From: Rhodoferax potami | Lineage (GTDB): Bacteria > Pseudomonadota > Gammaproteobacteria > Burkholderiales > Burkholderiaceae_C | Length of the DNA stretch: 64,000 bases | Direction: 5' to 3' | Assembly: GCF_032193805.1 (NCBI RefSeq) | Contig: NZ_JAVBIK010000001.1 | Location: 868,001-932,000, forward strand | Part shown: positions 9,700 to 18,165 of the stretch, piece after piece | Numbering within the stretch: the stretch's first letter is position 1 | Layout: every line of letters starts with the position of its first letter | Translations under genes and position numbers: made by a program | The notes under the pieces: generated by a model | What the model was told of the DNA's origin: nothing | What the model saw: only the letters and a program-made list of their open reading frames with translations | The model's database searches: none

Positions 9700-9971
9700 A
9701 GCTCCAATCCTCTGTACATCGACAAACACTCAAGGCTCAGCCGGCATTTTTGCTTTCGGCTAACCGTTAAGAGCCCTATAGGTTTAGATCGTAGACGAAG
9801 TGCAGACGTAACTATCCGCCGATTAAGGGCTGTTATCGCCCACCGCGCCTGGTTCGTTAGTGGAGTTTGGGCCCCAAGGAGCGCCAGCCATGTGCCGTAA
9901 AACTAAAGACGCGATGGATCGCCTTGGTTGAAAACTTATTTGCTTCCAATTTAATAGCAGAATACGCAATA

Positions 9972-9997
9972 AAAAAGAGGGCCGCGGCCCTCTTTTT
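9972..9997. terminator. bidirectional rho-independent terminator behind eda
   Basis: A perfect palindrome AAAAAGAGGGCC-GC-GGCCCTCTTTTT gives a strong hairpin with U-runs on both strands. It lies 20 bases behind the eda stop and ends the edd-eda transcript. The rest of the 9700-10017 interval holds no gene that I can support. Confidence 0.9.
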
Positions 9998-10017
9998 CCT
10001 GGAATCTCTCTTTCTGC

Positions 10018-10659
10018 TTACTTGCGCAGCGCCTGCGTGTCCTTCGCCAGTTGGGTGATCTTGTCCCACTCGCCCTTGGCCATCGCATCGGCCGGCACGA
10101 TCCACGAGCCGCCTACGCACACCACATTGGGCAGTGCCAAGAACTCAGGTGCGTTTTGCAGCGTCACGCCACCAGTGGGGCAGAACTTCACATCGAAGAA
10201 CGGGCCGCTCCAGGCCTTGAGCATGGCCGGGCCGCCGGCTTGCATGGCGGGAAAAAATTTGAGTTCGGTGTAACCGTCTTCCTGAGCCATCATGATTTCG
10301 CTGCCGGTGGCCACACCGGGCAACAAGGACAGGCCCAAGTCACGGCAAGCCTGGCCCACGGCGCTGGTGTAGCCGGGGCTCACGGCAAAGCGGGCGCCCG
10401 CATTGGCAGCGGCTTGCGCATCGGCCTTGCTGCGCACGGTACCGGCACCGACCACGGCTTCGGGCACATCACGGGCGATGGCTTCCATGCAGGCCAGGGC
10501 CTGGGGGGTGCGCAGAGTCACTTCCAGCATGCGCACGCCACCGGCCACCAGGGCGCGGGCCATGGGCACGGCGTGGGCCACATCATTGAGCACGATGACG
10601 GGAATGACGGGCGCGTCCTGCATGACTTGCAGGGCGGTAAAAGCGGGAGCGTTAGACAT
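10018..10659 (-). CDS. eda: 2-dehydro-3-deoxy-phosphogluconate (KDPG) aldolase
   Basis: A 213-residue class I aldolase that splits KDPG into pyruvate and glyceraldehyde 3-phosphate, the last step specific to the Entner-Doudoroff pathway. Key segments are MLEVTLRT (with the general base Glu), AGTV, FAVSPG, and the Schiff-base lysine in ELKFFPAM near residue 140, followed by CPTGGV, which binds phosphate. The start is the ATG at 10657-10659; the upstream extension would run into the edd gene. It follows edd by 35 bases and ends at a strong terminator, forming an edd-eda operon. Confidence 0.97.
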   Translation of the reverse strand: MSNAPAFTALQVMQDAPVIPVIVLNDVAHAVPMARALVAGGVRMLEVTLRTPQALACMEAIARDVPEAVVGAGTVRSKADAQAAANAGARFAVSPGYTSAVGQACRDLGLSLLPGVATGSEIMMAQEDGYTELKFFPAMQAGGPAMLKAWSGPFFDVKFCPTGGVTLQNAPEFLALPNVVCVGGSWIVPADAMAKGEWDKITQLAKDTQALRK

Positions 10660-10694
10660 TGAAAAGTTCCAGATCGACGTTATGGGTTGTGGGT

Positions 10695-12563
10695 TCAGAA
10701 CCAGGTACAAGCACCTTCTTCAGCGGCCAGTGCATTGCGGCGGAAGTTGGCAAACAACTCACGGCCCATACCGATGCCGTTGGCCACCCGCAATTCTTGG
10801 GGCATGGTAGCGAGCGGGCGCGCATCCCACTCGGCAGCGCTCACCAGCACCTCCAGGGTTTCGGCAGCAGCATCCAGACGAATGATGTCGCCATCGCGCA
10901 CCTTGGCCAAGGGGCCGCCTGCCGCCGCTTCGGGCGACACGTGGATGGCGGCAGGCACTTTGCCCGACGCGCCACTCATGCGGCCATCGGTCACCAGTGC
11001 CACGCGGTAGCCTTTGCCTTGCAACACGGCCAGCGGAGGCGTGAGCTTGTGCAACTCAGGCATGCCGTTGGCCTGGGGGCCTTGCCAGCGCACCACACAG
11101 ATCAGATCGCGGTTGAGCTCGTCCGCGCTAAACGCTTGGTGTAAGGCTTCTTGCGAGTCAAACACGCGGCAAGGGGCTTCGATGATGTGGCGATCCTCAG
11201 GCACCGCAGACACCTTGATCACGCTGCGACCCAGGTTACCCTTGAGCAACTTGAGGCCACCGCTGGCGCTGAAGGGGCTGCTGGCGGGGCGCACCACGGT
11301 TTCGTCCTTGCTGGCGCCCGCATCAGCCCACTGCAAGCTGCCATCGGCTTTGGCCGAAGGAATCGCGGTGAATTCACGCAAGCCACCGCTGCGCACGGTC
11401 AACACATCAGCGTGCATGAAGCCAGCATCTAACAGCTCACGGATCACGTAGCCGGGGCCGCCTGCCGCCTGGAACTGGTTCACGTCAGCGCTACCGTTGG
11501 GGTACACACGGGTCAGCAAAGGCACCACGTCCGACAGGGATGAGAAATCGTTCCAGTCGATCACGATGCCGGCCGCGCGGGCCACCGCCACCCAGTGAAT
11601 CAAATGGTTGGTGGAGCCGCCGGTAGCCAATAAGGCGACCATGGCGTTGACGATGCAGCGCTCGTCCACCACCTCGCCAATGGGCGCAAAGCGCTTGGCT
11701 TTGGTAATGCCCAGCACGGTGCGCACGGCTTCGCGGGTCAGCTCCTGGCGCACACCGTCGCCGGGGTTGATGAAGGCGGTGCCGGGCACATGCAGGCCCA
11801 TGGCTTCGAGCAGCATCTGGTTGCTGTTGGCGGTGCCGTAAAAGGTGCAAGTGCCTTCGCCATGGTACGCAGCGCTTTCGGCGGCCAGCAGTTCAGGGCG
11901 GCCGACCAAGCCTTGGGCGGCTTTTTCGCGGACCTTGGCTTTTTCGTTGTTGGGCAGACCCGAAGTCATGGGGCCAGCCGGCACAAACACGGTGGGCAGG
12001 TGGCCGAAGTGCAGTGCGCCGATCAATAGGCCGGGCACGATCTTGTCGCACACGCCCAGCATCAGGGCAGCGTCAAACACATCGTGGCTCAGCGACACGG
12101 CAGTGGCCATGGCGATGGCGTCGCGGCTGAACAAGCTCAGCTCCATGCCGGCCGTGCCCTGCGTCACACCGTCGCACATGGCTGGTACACCGCCCGCCAC
12201 TTGGGCTGTCGCGCCGTGCTTGCGGGCTTCGGCCTTGACCAGATCAGGGTAGTGCTGCAGAGGCGCGTGGGCGGAGAGCAGGTCGTTGTAGGCGTTGACG
12301 ATGCCGATGTTGGCACCCTTCTCTTCCACAATTTTGAATTTATCCAAGCCGGTGACGCGGGTCTTGTCGGCGTCGGGCATTGCAGCAAAAGCGTGGGCCA
12401 CGTTAGCGCAACCCATGCGGTCGACACCGGGCTTGCGGTCGGCCATGTGCGCGACTTGGGCCAGATAAGCGCTGCGGGTGGCGGCGCTGCGCTCCACGAT
12501 GCGGCGGGTTACCGCCTCCACAACAGGGTGCAAAGCGACGGGGGTAGAGGTGGTGTCTGGCAT
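10695..12563 (-). CDS. edd: phosphogluconate dehydratase
   Basis: A 622-residue iron-sulfur dehydratase of the IlvD/Edd family that turns 6-phosphogluconate into KDPG. Cluster cysteines are visible in [11 protein letters not shown] (about residue 155) and [11 protein letters not shown] (about 225). Other family blocks are [29 protein letters not shown] and [16 protein letters not shown]. Full length for the family. Together with eda, 35 bases downstream, it gives the cell the Entner-Doudoroff route. Only about 115 bases separate its start from the large transposon at 12686, so its promoter lies between the start codon and the insertion. Confidence 0.97.
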   Translation of the reverse strand: MPDTTSTPVALHPVVEAVTRRIVERSAATRSAYLAQVAHMADRKPGVDRMGCANVAHAFAAMPDADKTRVTGLDKFKIVEEKGANIGIVNAYNDLLSAHAPLQHYPDLVKAEARKHGATAQVAGGVPAMCDGVTQGTAGMELSLFSRDAIAMATAVSLSHDVFDAALMLGVCDKIVPGLLIGALHFGHLPTVFVPAGPMTSGLPNNEKAKVREKAAQGLVGRPELLAAESAAYHGEGTCTFYGTANSNQMLLEAMGLHVPGTAFINPGDGVRQELTREAVRTVLGITKAKRFAPIGEVVDERCIVNAMVALLATGGSTNHLIHWVAVARAAGIVIDWNDFSSLSDVVPLLTRVYPNGSADVNQFQAAGGPGYVIRELLDAGFMHADVLTVRSGGLREFTAIPSAKADGSLQWADAGASKDETVVRPASSPFSASGGLKLLKGNLGRSVIKVSAVPEDRHIIEAPCRVFDSQEALHQAFSADELNRDLICVVRWQGPQANGMPELHKLTPPLAVLQGKGYRVALVTDGRMSGASGKVPAAIHVSPEAAAGGPLAKVRDGDIIRLDAAAETLEVLVSAAEWDARPLATMPQELRVANGIGMGRELFANFRRNALAAEEGACTWF

Positions 12564-12677
12564 AGAGTTTCTGTAACTAAATTACACCTCTGATGGTAAC
12601 TTGGAATCAAACCTTTGTGCCAACCCCTAGTTACCAGAAGGGTACCAACTCAGCTCGGCGAGGCGAGGCAAAGTAGC

Positions 12678-12685
12678 CGCACCAT
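12678..12685. repeat. 8-bp target duplication, left (CGCACCAT)
   Basis: CGCACCAT directly abuts the outer end of the left terminal inverted repeat; the same eight bases abut the right one at 38274-38281 in the same orientation. Eight bases is the duplication length of IS1595-family elements. Confidence 0.9.
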
Positions 12686-12711
12686 GGGTCTTACTACGCT
12701 GTTGGCCCAAC
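12686..12711 (+). repeat. left terminal inverted repeat of the large transposon
   Basis: Twenty-six bases identical, in reverse complement, to 38248-38273. After these the ends diverge, though both keep a CTTTCA a few bases further in. Confidence 0.92.
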
Positions 12712-12754
12712 ATTTGTAACTTTCAGGATGCGGAAAATCCGCTGACTTTTCTCC

Positions 12755-12786
12755 AAAAAGGGTAGCTTTACGAGGCTACCCTTTTT
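12755..12786. terminator. rho-independent terminator near the left transposon end
   Basis: AAAAAGGGTAGC and GCTACCCTTTTT pair around an 8-base loop, with T-runs on both strands. It stands 44 bases inside the left end and 20 bases before the first cargo gene, so it can shield cargo from outside transcription or the reverse. Confidence 0.85.
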
Positions 12787-13139
12787 GTTTTGAAAGTTCC
12801 AAAAAATGAAGAAAACCCCGTCTGCGTTGAAGTGGCTAGCAGAAAGCAGAGGAAGAATCGCCCATAAACACAGCGCCAACGCCTCTGTCATCCTGTTGCT
12901 GGAAGCTAAGGTAACTACGTTGAGTTCCGAGCTTCGTATTGCCGAGTTGATGCTATCGAACGCCAAAGAGAATCAACTCAAGCTCGACTCCGAGTTGAAA
13001 GCCTTAGACCAAACAGTTCAAATATTCGATGAGAGGCTTGACCCCACCAAAATCGAATCGATTCGAGGTTGGCAGGGAGGTAATCCCCCCGATAAACCAA
13101 AGGACCGAGAAGTAGAATTTTCTAAGAAGGAAGTTCTAC

Positions 13140-13403
13140 GTGAAGAAGTCGAGATTTACGGATAGCCAGATCATGGCTGCATTGAAGCGTGTTGAAGCCG
13201 GTTTGCCGGTTCCTGATATCTGTCGTGAGTTGGGGATCAGCACCGCCACGTTCTACAAGTGGCGTGCCAAGTTTGGTGGCATGGACACATCCATGATGGC
13301 CCGCATGAAGGAACTCGAAGACGAGAACCGGCGGCTTAAGAAGATGTATCTGGAAGAGAAACTCAAGGCCGAGATCGCCAACGAGTACCTCGCAAAAAAG
13401 TAA
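13140..13403 (+). CDS. IS407-group transposase OrfA, copy 2
   Basis: Identical in protein sequence to the OrfA of copy 1: helix-turn-helix followed by a coiled coil. Near its end the reading frame contains GCA AAA AAG TAA, a classic A6G slippery site, followed by a GC-rich hairpin at about 13404-13422, for -1 frameshifting into OrfB. Confidence 0.95.
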   Translation: MKKSRFTDSQIMAALKRVEAGLPVPDICRELGISTATFYKWRAKFGGMDTSMMARMKELEDENRRLKKMYLEEKLKAEIANEYLAKK

Positions 13404-13426
13404 GCCGGCCGTCTCGCCGGCGCGAG

Positions 13427-14227
13427 ATGGCCAAAGAAGTCGTGCAGCAGCGTGGGCTTGCCATACGGGTCGCCTGTTCCGTGTTCTCAATCAGCGAATC
13501 CTGCTACCGCTACGAGTCCAAGCAAAACGCTGAGAATGAACTCATCGCTGATTGGTTGATGCGGCTGACGGACAACCACCGCAACTGGGGCTTTGGCCTG
13601 TGCTACCTGTATCTGCGCAATGTGAAGAGTTTCGGGTGGAACCATAAACGCGTGTACCGCATCTATCGTGAGCTGGAGTTGAACCTACGTATCAAGCCTA
13701 GGAAGCGCTTGGTGCGTGAGAAGCCCGAGCCTTTGGCTGTGCCAGAGGCCATCAATCAGGTCTGGTCGATGGACTTCATGCACGACAAGCTGGAGGACGG
13801 CCGTAACCTGCGCTTGTTCAATGTCATCGACGACTTCAACCGTGAGGCGCTGGGCATTGAGGTGGACTTCTCGCTGCCGTCGGAGCGGGTGATCCGAGCA
13901 TTGAAGCAGATCATTTCCTGGCGTGGCAAGCCGCAAGTGATTCGATGTGACAACGGGCCCGAGAACATCAGTGGCACCATCCAGAACTGGGCCGAGGAAT
14001 GGGGCATCCGGTTTGAATATATCCAGCCGGGCAAGCCACAGCAGAATGCCTATGTCGAACGGTTTAACAGGACTGTTCGATACGAATGGCTATCCCAGTA
14101 TTACTGGTCCAGTATTGAAGAAGTTCAGGACTTCGCCACGCAGTGGATGTGGTCCTACAATCACGACCGCCCGAATATGGCCCTGGGCGGTTTCACCCCA
14201 ATGCAGCACTTGGCCATGGCTGCATAA
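13427..14227 (+). CDS. IS407-group transposase OrfB, copy 2
   Basis: Identical in protein sequence to OrfB of copy 1, with intact Asp, Asp and Glu catalytic residues. After a -1 slip the path reads VSRPSRRRE into the ATG at 13427, so OrfAB of about 362 residues is the probable transposase. Nothing suggests inactivation, so this copy is likely mobile. Confidence 0.95.
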   Translation: MAKEVVQQRGLAIRVACSVFSISESCYRYESKQNAENELIADWLMRLTDNHRNWGFGLCYLYLRNVKSFGWNHKRVYRIYRELELNLRIKPRKRLVREKPEPLAVPEAINQVWSMDFMHDKLEDGRNLRLFNVIDDFNREALGIEVDFSLPSERVIRALKQIISWRGKPQVIRCDNGPENISGTIQNWAEEWGIRFEYIQPGKPQQNAYVERFNRTVRYEWLSQYYWSSIEEVQDFATQWMWSYNHDRPNMALGGFTPMQHLAMAA

Positions 14228-14588
14228 CCGTTCTACTTTTAGGTCCGGTGGAAATTGGGGGGATTACCGGGACGCTATGGCGAGCGAGGAGCATTACGGA
14301 AATACTTGCAGACCTTTGCGGAGAGCAACGCGCCGGCCTATCTATCGCTGAGCGACTTTGCCTTGGCAACAATTGCAGAGTTTTCCTTGGCGTTCAGCAC
14401 CAACAATGAACTACGAGAGTGGTGCCACAACACACTACGTCGCGCGCTCCGTGTACTTTCAGACCGAGATGTATTGGAAGCCCGTCAGGACGACATTTCA
14501 GGAGCAACCTCATGGCGCCCAAAGCAGCAAAAGCCTAAGACGCTGGCTGACTTGTAACCGGAGACCTAGCCTTCCACTCAAGTGCAGT

Positions 14589-15098
14589 TCAGATAGCAGC
14601 GGGCTTCTTGAAGTTCTTGTGTTCGTCCACGAGCTTCGGTATGTCGCACGAAATGCGCACAAAGAATTGACTTCGTTTGACCACTACATGCTCGTAGAGT
14701 TTTGCTGCGCGTTCAATAATTTCCGCACGATGGGCCTTGATGAACTCATATTGTTTCTGCAACATGCGCTTGTACTTATCGCTTTGTGCGTCAACATCCA
14801 ATTCAGCAATCTCGCTGTCAAGCACCGGTATCATGTAATTGAGGGCAATCATTCCCAGCTTATTTGCGGGATTCAGACGCTCATGGAGCTTGAACGCGGT
14901 GGGGGCCGATGAGTCAATTCGGTCCTGCTGAGGCTTATAGGAGGAAAGAGGTGCCAGAAATTTGTGGCTGCCTATTTCCAGTAAGACTCCGACGTAGACC
15001 TTTGAACCCTTGTAGTTCACGCCCCCGTTATTCGGGACCTTCGAATCGAATTGCTGCAGAAACTTCACGTATTCGTCGGTCACCGTATAGAAGCGCAT
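14589..15098 (-). CDS. toxN: type III toxin-antitoxin endoribonuclease toxin, ToxN/AbiQ family
   Basis: A 169-residue toxin of the ToxN/AbiQ family, endoribonucleases that are held inactive by pseudoknot RNAs and cause growth arrest or abortive phage infection when freed. Family marks are the start MRFYTVTDEYVKFLQQFDSK, the YVGVLLEIGSHKFLAPLSSYK block near residues 35-55, LNYMIPV near 88, and DKYKRMLQKQYEFIKAHR near 107-124. Length is that of the family. Directly upstream on the same strand come an intrinsic terminator and tandem RNA repeats with their own promoter, the standard type III layout. No frame damage is seen. It is cargo of the large transposon, stop side facing the disrupted coiled-coil gene. 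Confidence 0.9.
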   Translation of the reverse strand: MRFYTVTDEYVKFLQQFDSKVPNNGGVNYKGSKVYVGVLLEIGSHKFLAPLSSYKPQQDRIDSSAPTAFKLHERLNPANKLGMIALNYMIPVLDSEIAELDVDAQSDKYKRMLQKQYEFIKAHRAEIIERAAKLYEHVVVKRSQFFVRISCDIPKLVDEHKNFKKPAAI

Positions 15099-15120
15099 TG
15101 AATTTATCTCCCAGATAGCA

Positions 15121-15147
15121 AAAAAAAAGTGGCCGAAGCCACTTTTT
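15121..15147 (-). terminator. terminator between toxI and toxN
   Basis: On the minus strand GTGGC-TTCG-GCCAC is followed by eight Ts, a short strong intrinsic terminator. In type III systems such a leaky terminator sits between antitoxin RNA and toxin gene and sets their ratio, so that much more antitoxin than toxin transcript is made. Confidence 0.92.
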
Positions 15148-15248
15148 ATCCCGACTTAAGGTGTCGAGAACCTGATTTCAAGCTCGCACTCAAGGTAGCG
15201 TATCACCTGATTTTCAAGTTCGCACTTAAAGGCAGCGTATCTCCTGTG
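15148..15248 (-). ncRNA. toxI: ToxI antitoxin RNA with about 2.5 tandem repeats
   Basis: On the minus strand two direct repeats of 37 and 36 bases follow each other: 15240-15204 and 15203-15168, both starting ATACGCT, containing a CCTT-AGTGCGA-CTTGAAA core and ending TCAGGT. A degenerate partial third (15167-15150) follows, then the terminator. Type III antitoxins are arrays of such repeats, cut by the toxin into units that fold as pseudoknots and inhibit it. The RNA start is placed seven bases after the -10 box. Few repeats, as here, are known for the shorter members of the class. The exact processing point cannot be read from sequence. Confidence 0.85.
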
Positions 15249-15254
15249 GAGGGA

Positions 15255-15284
15255 AGTATACAACCTCCGCGCTCTGAATGTCAA
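15255..15284 (-). promoter_or_regulatory. sigma70 promoter of toxIN
   Basis: On the minus strand TTGACA (15284-15279), an 18-base spacer and TATACT (15260-15255) form a near-consensus promoter directly in front of the ToxI repeats. Strong constitutive transcription of the antitoxin RNA is expected. Confidence 0.85.
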
Positions 15285-15560
15285 AGACTTGTACAAAAAG
15301 AGGCTCTGACAACTTTTGACATCCTTACATCCTATACCTACCGATTTTAGCCCGCTATCAACAACACAAACAATCATCGGGGAGGTCTTCCGTTGGCCAT
15401 TGAAACAGGTGACCTTCCTTTATCAGGACCACTGGCCTTAGCGAACCGATTTCCGGTCAACAGCATTTCAAAGTTCCGATGCCTTCCATGCGTAAAGCCT
15501 CGGAAGTGATGGGAGAGCCGGTAATCCCCCCAATTTCCACCGGACCTAAAAGTAGAACGG

Positions 15561-16361
15561 TTATGCAGCCATGGCCAAGTGCTGCATTGGGGTGAAACCG
15601 CCCAGGGCCATATTCGGGCGGTCGTGATTGTAGGACCACATCCACTGCGTGGCGAAGTCCTGAACTTCTTCAATACTGGACCAGTAATACTGGGATAGCC
15701 ATTCGTATCGAACAGTCCTGTTAAACCGTTCGACATAGGCATTCTGCTGTGGCTTGCCCGGCTGGATATATTCAAACCGGATGCCCCATTCCTCGGCCCA
15801 GTTCTGGATGGTGCCACTGATGTTCTCGGGCCCGTTGTCACATCGAATCACTTGCGGCTTGCCACGCCAGGAAATGATCTGCTTCAATGCTCGGATCACC
15901 CGCTCCGACGGCAGCGAGAAGTCCACCTCAATGCCCAGCGCCTCACGGTTGAAGTCGTCGATGACATTGAACAAGCGCAGGTTACGGCCGTCCTCCAGCT
16001 TGTCGTGCATGAAGTCCATCGACCAGACCTGATTGATGGCCTCTGGCACAGCCAAAGGCTCGGGCTTCTCACGCACCAAGCGCTTCCTAGGCTTGATACG
16101 TAGGTTCAACTCCAGCTCACGATAGATGCGGTACACGCGTTTATGGTTCCACCCGAAACTCTTCACATTGCGCAGATACAGGTAGCACAGGCCAAAGCCC
16201 CAGTTGCGGTGGTTGTCCGTCAGCCGCATCAACCAATCAGCGATGAGTTCATTCTCAGCGTTTTGCTTGGACTCGTAGCGGTAGCAGGATTCGCTGATTG
16301 AGAACACGGAACAGGCGACCCGTATGGCAAGCCCACGCTGCTGCACGACTTCTTTGGCCAT
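15561..16361 (-). CDS. IS407-group transposase OrfB, copy 3
   Basis: Same 266-residue DDE integrase protein as in copies 1 and 2, complete, with all three catalytic acidic residues. Likely expressed as the OrfAB fusion. Confidence 0.95.
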   Translation of the reverse strand: MAKEVVQQRGLAIRVACSVFSISESCYRYESKQNAENELIADWLMRLTDNHRNWGFGLCYLYLRNVKSFGWNHKRVYRIYRELELNLRIKPRKRLVREKPEPLAVPEAINQVWSMDFMHDKLEDGRNLRLFNVIDDFNREALGIEVDFSLPSERVIRALKQIISWRGKPQVIRCDNGPENISGTIQNWAEEWGIRFEYIQPGKPQQNAYVERFNRTVRYEWLSQYYWSSIEEVQDFATQWMWSYNHDRPNMALGGFTPMQHLAMAA

Positions 16362-16384
16362 CTCGCGCCGGCGAGACGGCCGGC

Positions 16385-16648
16385 TTACTTTTTTGCGAGG
16401 TACTCGTTGGCGATCTCGGCCTTGAGTTTCTCTTCCAGATACATCTTCTTAAGCCGCCGGTTCTCGTCTTCGAGTTCCTTCATGCGGGCCATCATGGATG
16501 TGTCCATGCCACCAAACTTGGCACGCCACTTGTAGAACGTGGCGGTGCTGATCCCCAACTCACGACAGATATCAGGAACCGGCAAACCGGCTTCAACACG
16601 CTTCAATGCAGCCATGATCTGGCTATCCGTAAATCTCGACTTCTTCAC
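16385..16648 (-). CDS. IS407-group transposase OrfA, copy 3
   Basis: Same 87-residue helix-turn-helix plus coiled-coil protein as in copies 1 and 2, with the A6G slippery site and GC hairpin at its end. Confidence 0.95.
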   Translation of the reverse strand: MKKSRFTDSQIMAALKRVEAGLPVPDICRELGISTATFYKWRAKFGGMDTSMMARMKELEDENRRLKKMYLEEKLKAEIANEYLAKK

Positions 16649-16885
16649 GTAGAACTTCCTTCTTAGAAAATTCTACTTCTCGGTCCTTTGGTTTATCGGG
16701 GGGATTACCAGCCCAACGTTCAGGGCATGGGGCAGAACACGTTTTGAAGCTGCGCCTGGTGCCTCGCGATTTTGGTCTTCGCGAAAGCTCGTCTCCACCG
16801 CACAGTCATGCATGTACTTTGGCTCGATATTCAGGTAGACGCCCTTCTCAGAGCGGCTCGGACCTATAAGGGCGGCACTACAAAC

Positions 16886-18091
16886 TTACCGTGGTGGGCG
16901 CCCATTCACAGACGAAATCGGTGAACGACCCTTGGCCGGCCCACTGGATGTCGCCCACTGATTGCCAGTGACCAGCACCTCGTGGTTTCGGTGTCGTCCA
17001 TGCGTGTAGCCCCTGAAGTCCCTTGAGAGGCCCACGTTCGTCGCATAGTGCATCAAGCGTTGTGTGATTGCACCCGGAGGCATCCGGTTATGGTCTTCCC
17101 GAAACGCCGTCTCGACCGCGTACTCGTGCAAGTACTTAGGCTCCAGGTTCAGATAGATACCTTTTTCTGCGCGGTCCATGCGTGCAGTAAAGCTTTCTGA
17201 GTTGTTGGAGTGCTCGCCCCCTGGACCTACCAAGTGCTGGCTGTGATTCACTTGCACGTGCCCCATAAATCGCTTTCCTAGCTTGCTAAACGCATTGCCG
17301 GTATCAGTGGCCAAAATGGACTCTGGTATGGCAACAAACCGACGTGCGAGCTCCTCTGCAGCCGCAGGGTTTTCAGCAAGGCAAATGGCCGAGCGCGTTT
17401 GCAATGCGCCCTTGCCCGAAGCACCGCCTCGCATGCGAGCATTCAGCGTGATGCGCCGCAACGGAGGAAGAACGTTTCCATAGGCCGGGTCAAGCACTCC
17501 TCCTTCAGCCAGTGCTTTCGCTTTGGCATCACGCTTTTTCTTCTGCCTTGCCGCTTGCGTGAGCATTGCATCATCCAGAGCTTCAGACTCATCGATAAGG
17601 CGCTGACCAAGTGGGATACCGCGCTTCTCACTGGCACGCCGCCCAGATGTATGTGCACCGTCCATCTCGATGACACCAGAGATGAATCCAATGTTGTAGC
17701 CACGGGCAATGGCTTCTCTTGCTTTCGTGAGCAATGTAAAAGCTGTGTTGTAGCCCTTCATGTTCAGAATGCGTCGCACCTCTAGAGCAGGCTTTCCTGA
17801 GGCTCCGCAGACCCACAAATGAACAGCAGCCAACAATGTTTGAAGCGGCATCCGACGATTCGCAAATACTGTGTTTGAAGTGACGCTAAATCGCTTACCG
17901 CAGCCCTTGCACTTCCAACGGAGTTCTTTCGTTGACCAGTAGTGCGTGGCGCTCGAACTGCAATGGGGGCATGTGACGACCTTGAAGCATCCCCACCTCG
18001 CTTTTGCTAAGTGGCGGACACACTGAAGGTCAGTCATGCTTGCGTAAGTCGATACCGAGACGTCGACGGCCCCTGATGACATGTGATGCAA
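16886..18091 (-). CDS. IS1595-family (ISXO2-like) transposase
   Basis: A 401-residue transposase. An N-terminal zinc ribbon (about residues 40-70, VVTCPHCSS and WKCKGCGKRFSV) is followed by TSNTVFANRRMPLQTLLAAVHLW, hallmarks of the IS1595 family. The catalytic core shows Asp in VIEMDGAH, Asp in LATDTGNAF and the EHSNNSESFTARMDRAEKG block expected for the family's DDN(K/H) active site. A Lys/Arg-rich insertion near 185-205 (RQKKKRDAKAKA) could touch DNA. It probably moves the whole 25.6-kb element. Two small genes end 74 bases upstream on the same strand and may share its transcript. An internal ATG (codon 19) is an alternative start. Confidence 0.92.
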   Translation of the reverse strand: MHHMSSGAVDVSVSTYASMTDLQCVRHLAKARWGCFKVVTCPHCSSSATHYWSTKELRWKCKGCGKRFSVTSNTVFANRRMPLQTLLAAVHLWVCGASGKPALEVRRILNMKGYNTAFTLLTKAREAIARGYNIGFISGVIEMDGAHTSGRRASEKRGIPLGQRLIDESEALDDAMLTQAARQKKKRDAKAKALAEGGVLDPAYGNVLPPLRRITLNARMRGGASGKGALQTRSAICLAENPAAAEELARRFVAIPESILATDTGNAFSKLGKRFMGHVQVNHSQHLVGPGGEHSNNSESFTARMDRAEKGIYLNLEPKYLHEYAVETAFREDHNRMPPGAITQRLMHYATNVGLSRDFRGYTHGRHRNHEVLVTGNQWATSSGPAKGRSPISSVNGRPPR

Positions 18092-18165
18092 GCTCGATGG
18101 TGAGCTCGGACGGTAGACACTTTACCTGCGCTCCTTCTTTGCTGCCGGCGTAGTTGCTGCGTCAC

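Larger units (their letters stand above)
13079..14268 (+). mobile_element. IS407-group insertion sequence, copy 2
   Basis: 1190 bp, same ends (GGTAATCCCCCC) and same encoded proteins as copies 1 and 3, in plus orientation. The 4-bp target duplication is GGGA (13075-13078 and 14269-14272). It splits the coiled-coil gene after codon 91. Confidence 0.95.
12806..14557 (+). pseudogene. coiled-coil cargo protein gene, split by IS407-group copy 2
   Basis: Removing the IS and one GGGA duplication joins two fragments in frame: codons at 12806-13078 (91 residues, MKKTPSALKWLAESRGR to SIRGWQG) and 14273-14557 (94 residues, RYGERGALRKYLQTF to KPKTLADL), giving a 185-residue protein. The first half has a heptad-rich coiled coil (about 30-75), the second a helical region around YGERGALRKYL and ATIAEF that could bind DNA. 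I recall similar proteins from accessory regions of proteobacteria but know no function. Its place next to the left end is suggestive of a transposition or maintenance role. The present gene would make a truncated protein. Confidence 0.8.
15520..16709 (-). mobile_element. IS407-group insertion sequence, copy 3
   Basis: 1190 bp with the same ends and proteins as the other copies, minus orientation; 4-bp target duplication AGCC (15516-15519 and 16710-16713). It is inserted in the transposase remnant. Confidence 0.95.
15374..16862 (-). pseudogene. C-terminal remnant of a second IS1595-type transposase, split by IS407-group copy 3
   Basis: Joining 16862-16710 to 15519-15374 (one AGCC duplication removed) gives about 97 residues running EKGVYLNIEPKYMHDCAVET to SPVSMANGRPPR. 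They align along the last quarter of the intact transposase at 16886-18091 with many substitutions (roughly 60 percent identity by eye), so this is a diverged relative and not a recent copy. The N-terminal three quarters are missing: homology stops a few bases downstream of the intact gene's stop. It is a non-functional relic. Confidence 0.85.

Noticed and set aside
12694-12966. A 90-codon minus-strand frame at the left transposon end
   Set aside because: It crosses the terminator hairpin and is antisense to the coiled-coil gene, whose frame is confirmed by exact rejoining after IS removal.
15150-15240. Short direct repeats considered as a CRISPR remnant
   Set aside because: The units are contiguous without spacers and lie between a promoter and a terminator in front of toxN, which is the layout of a type III antitoxin.
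15156-15377. A 73-codon minus frame over the toxI region
   Set aside because: It covers the promoter and the repeats of the antitoxin RNA; coding is not credible.
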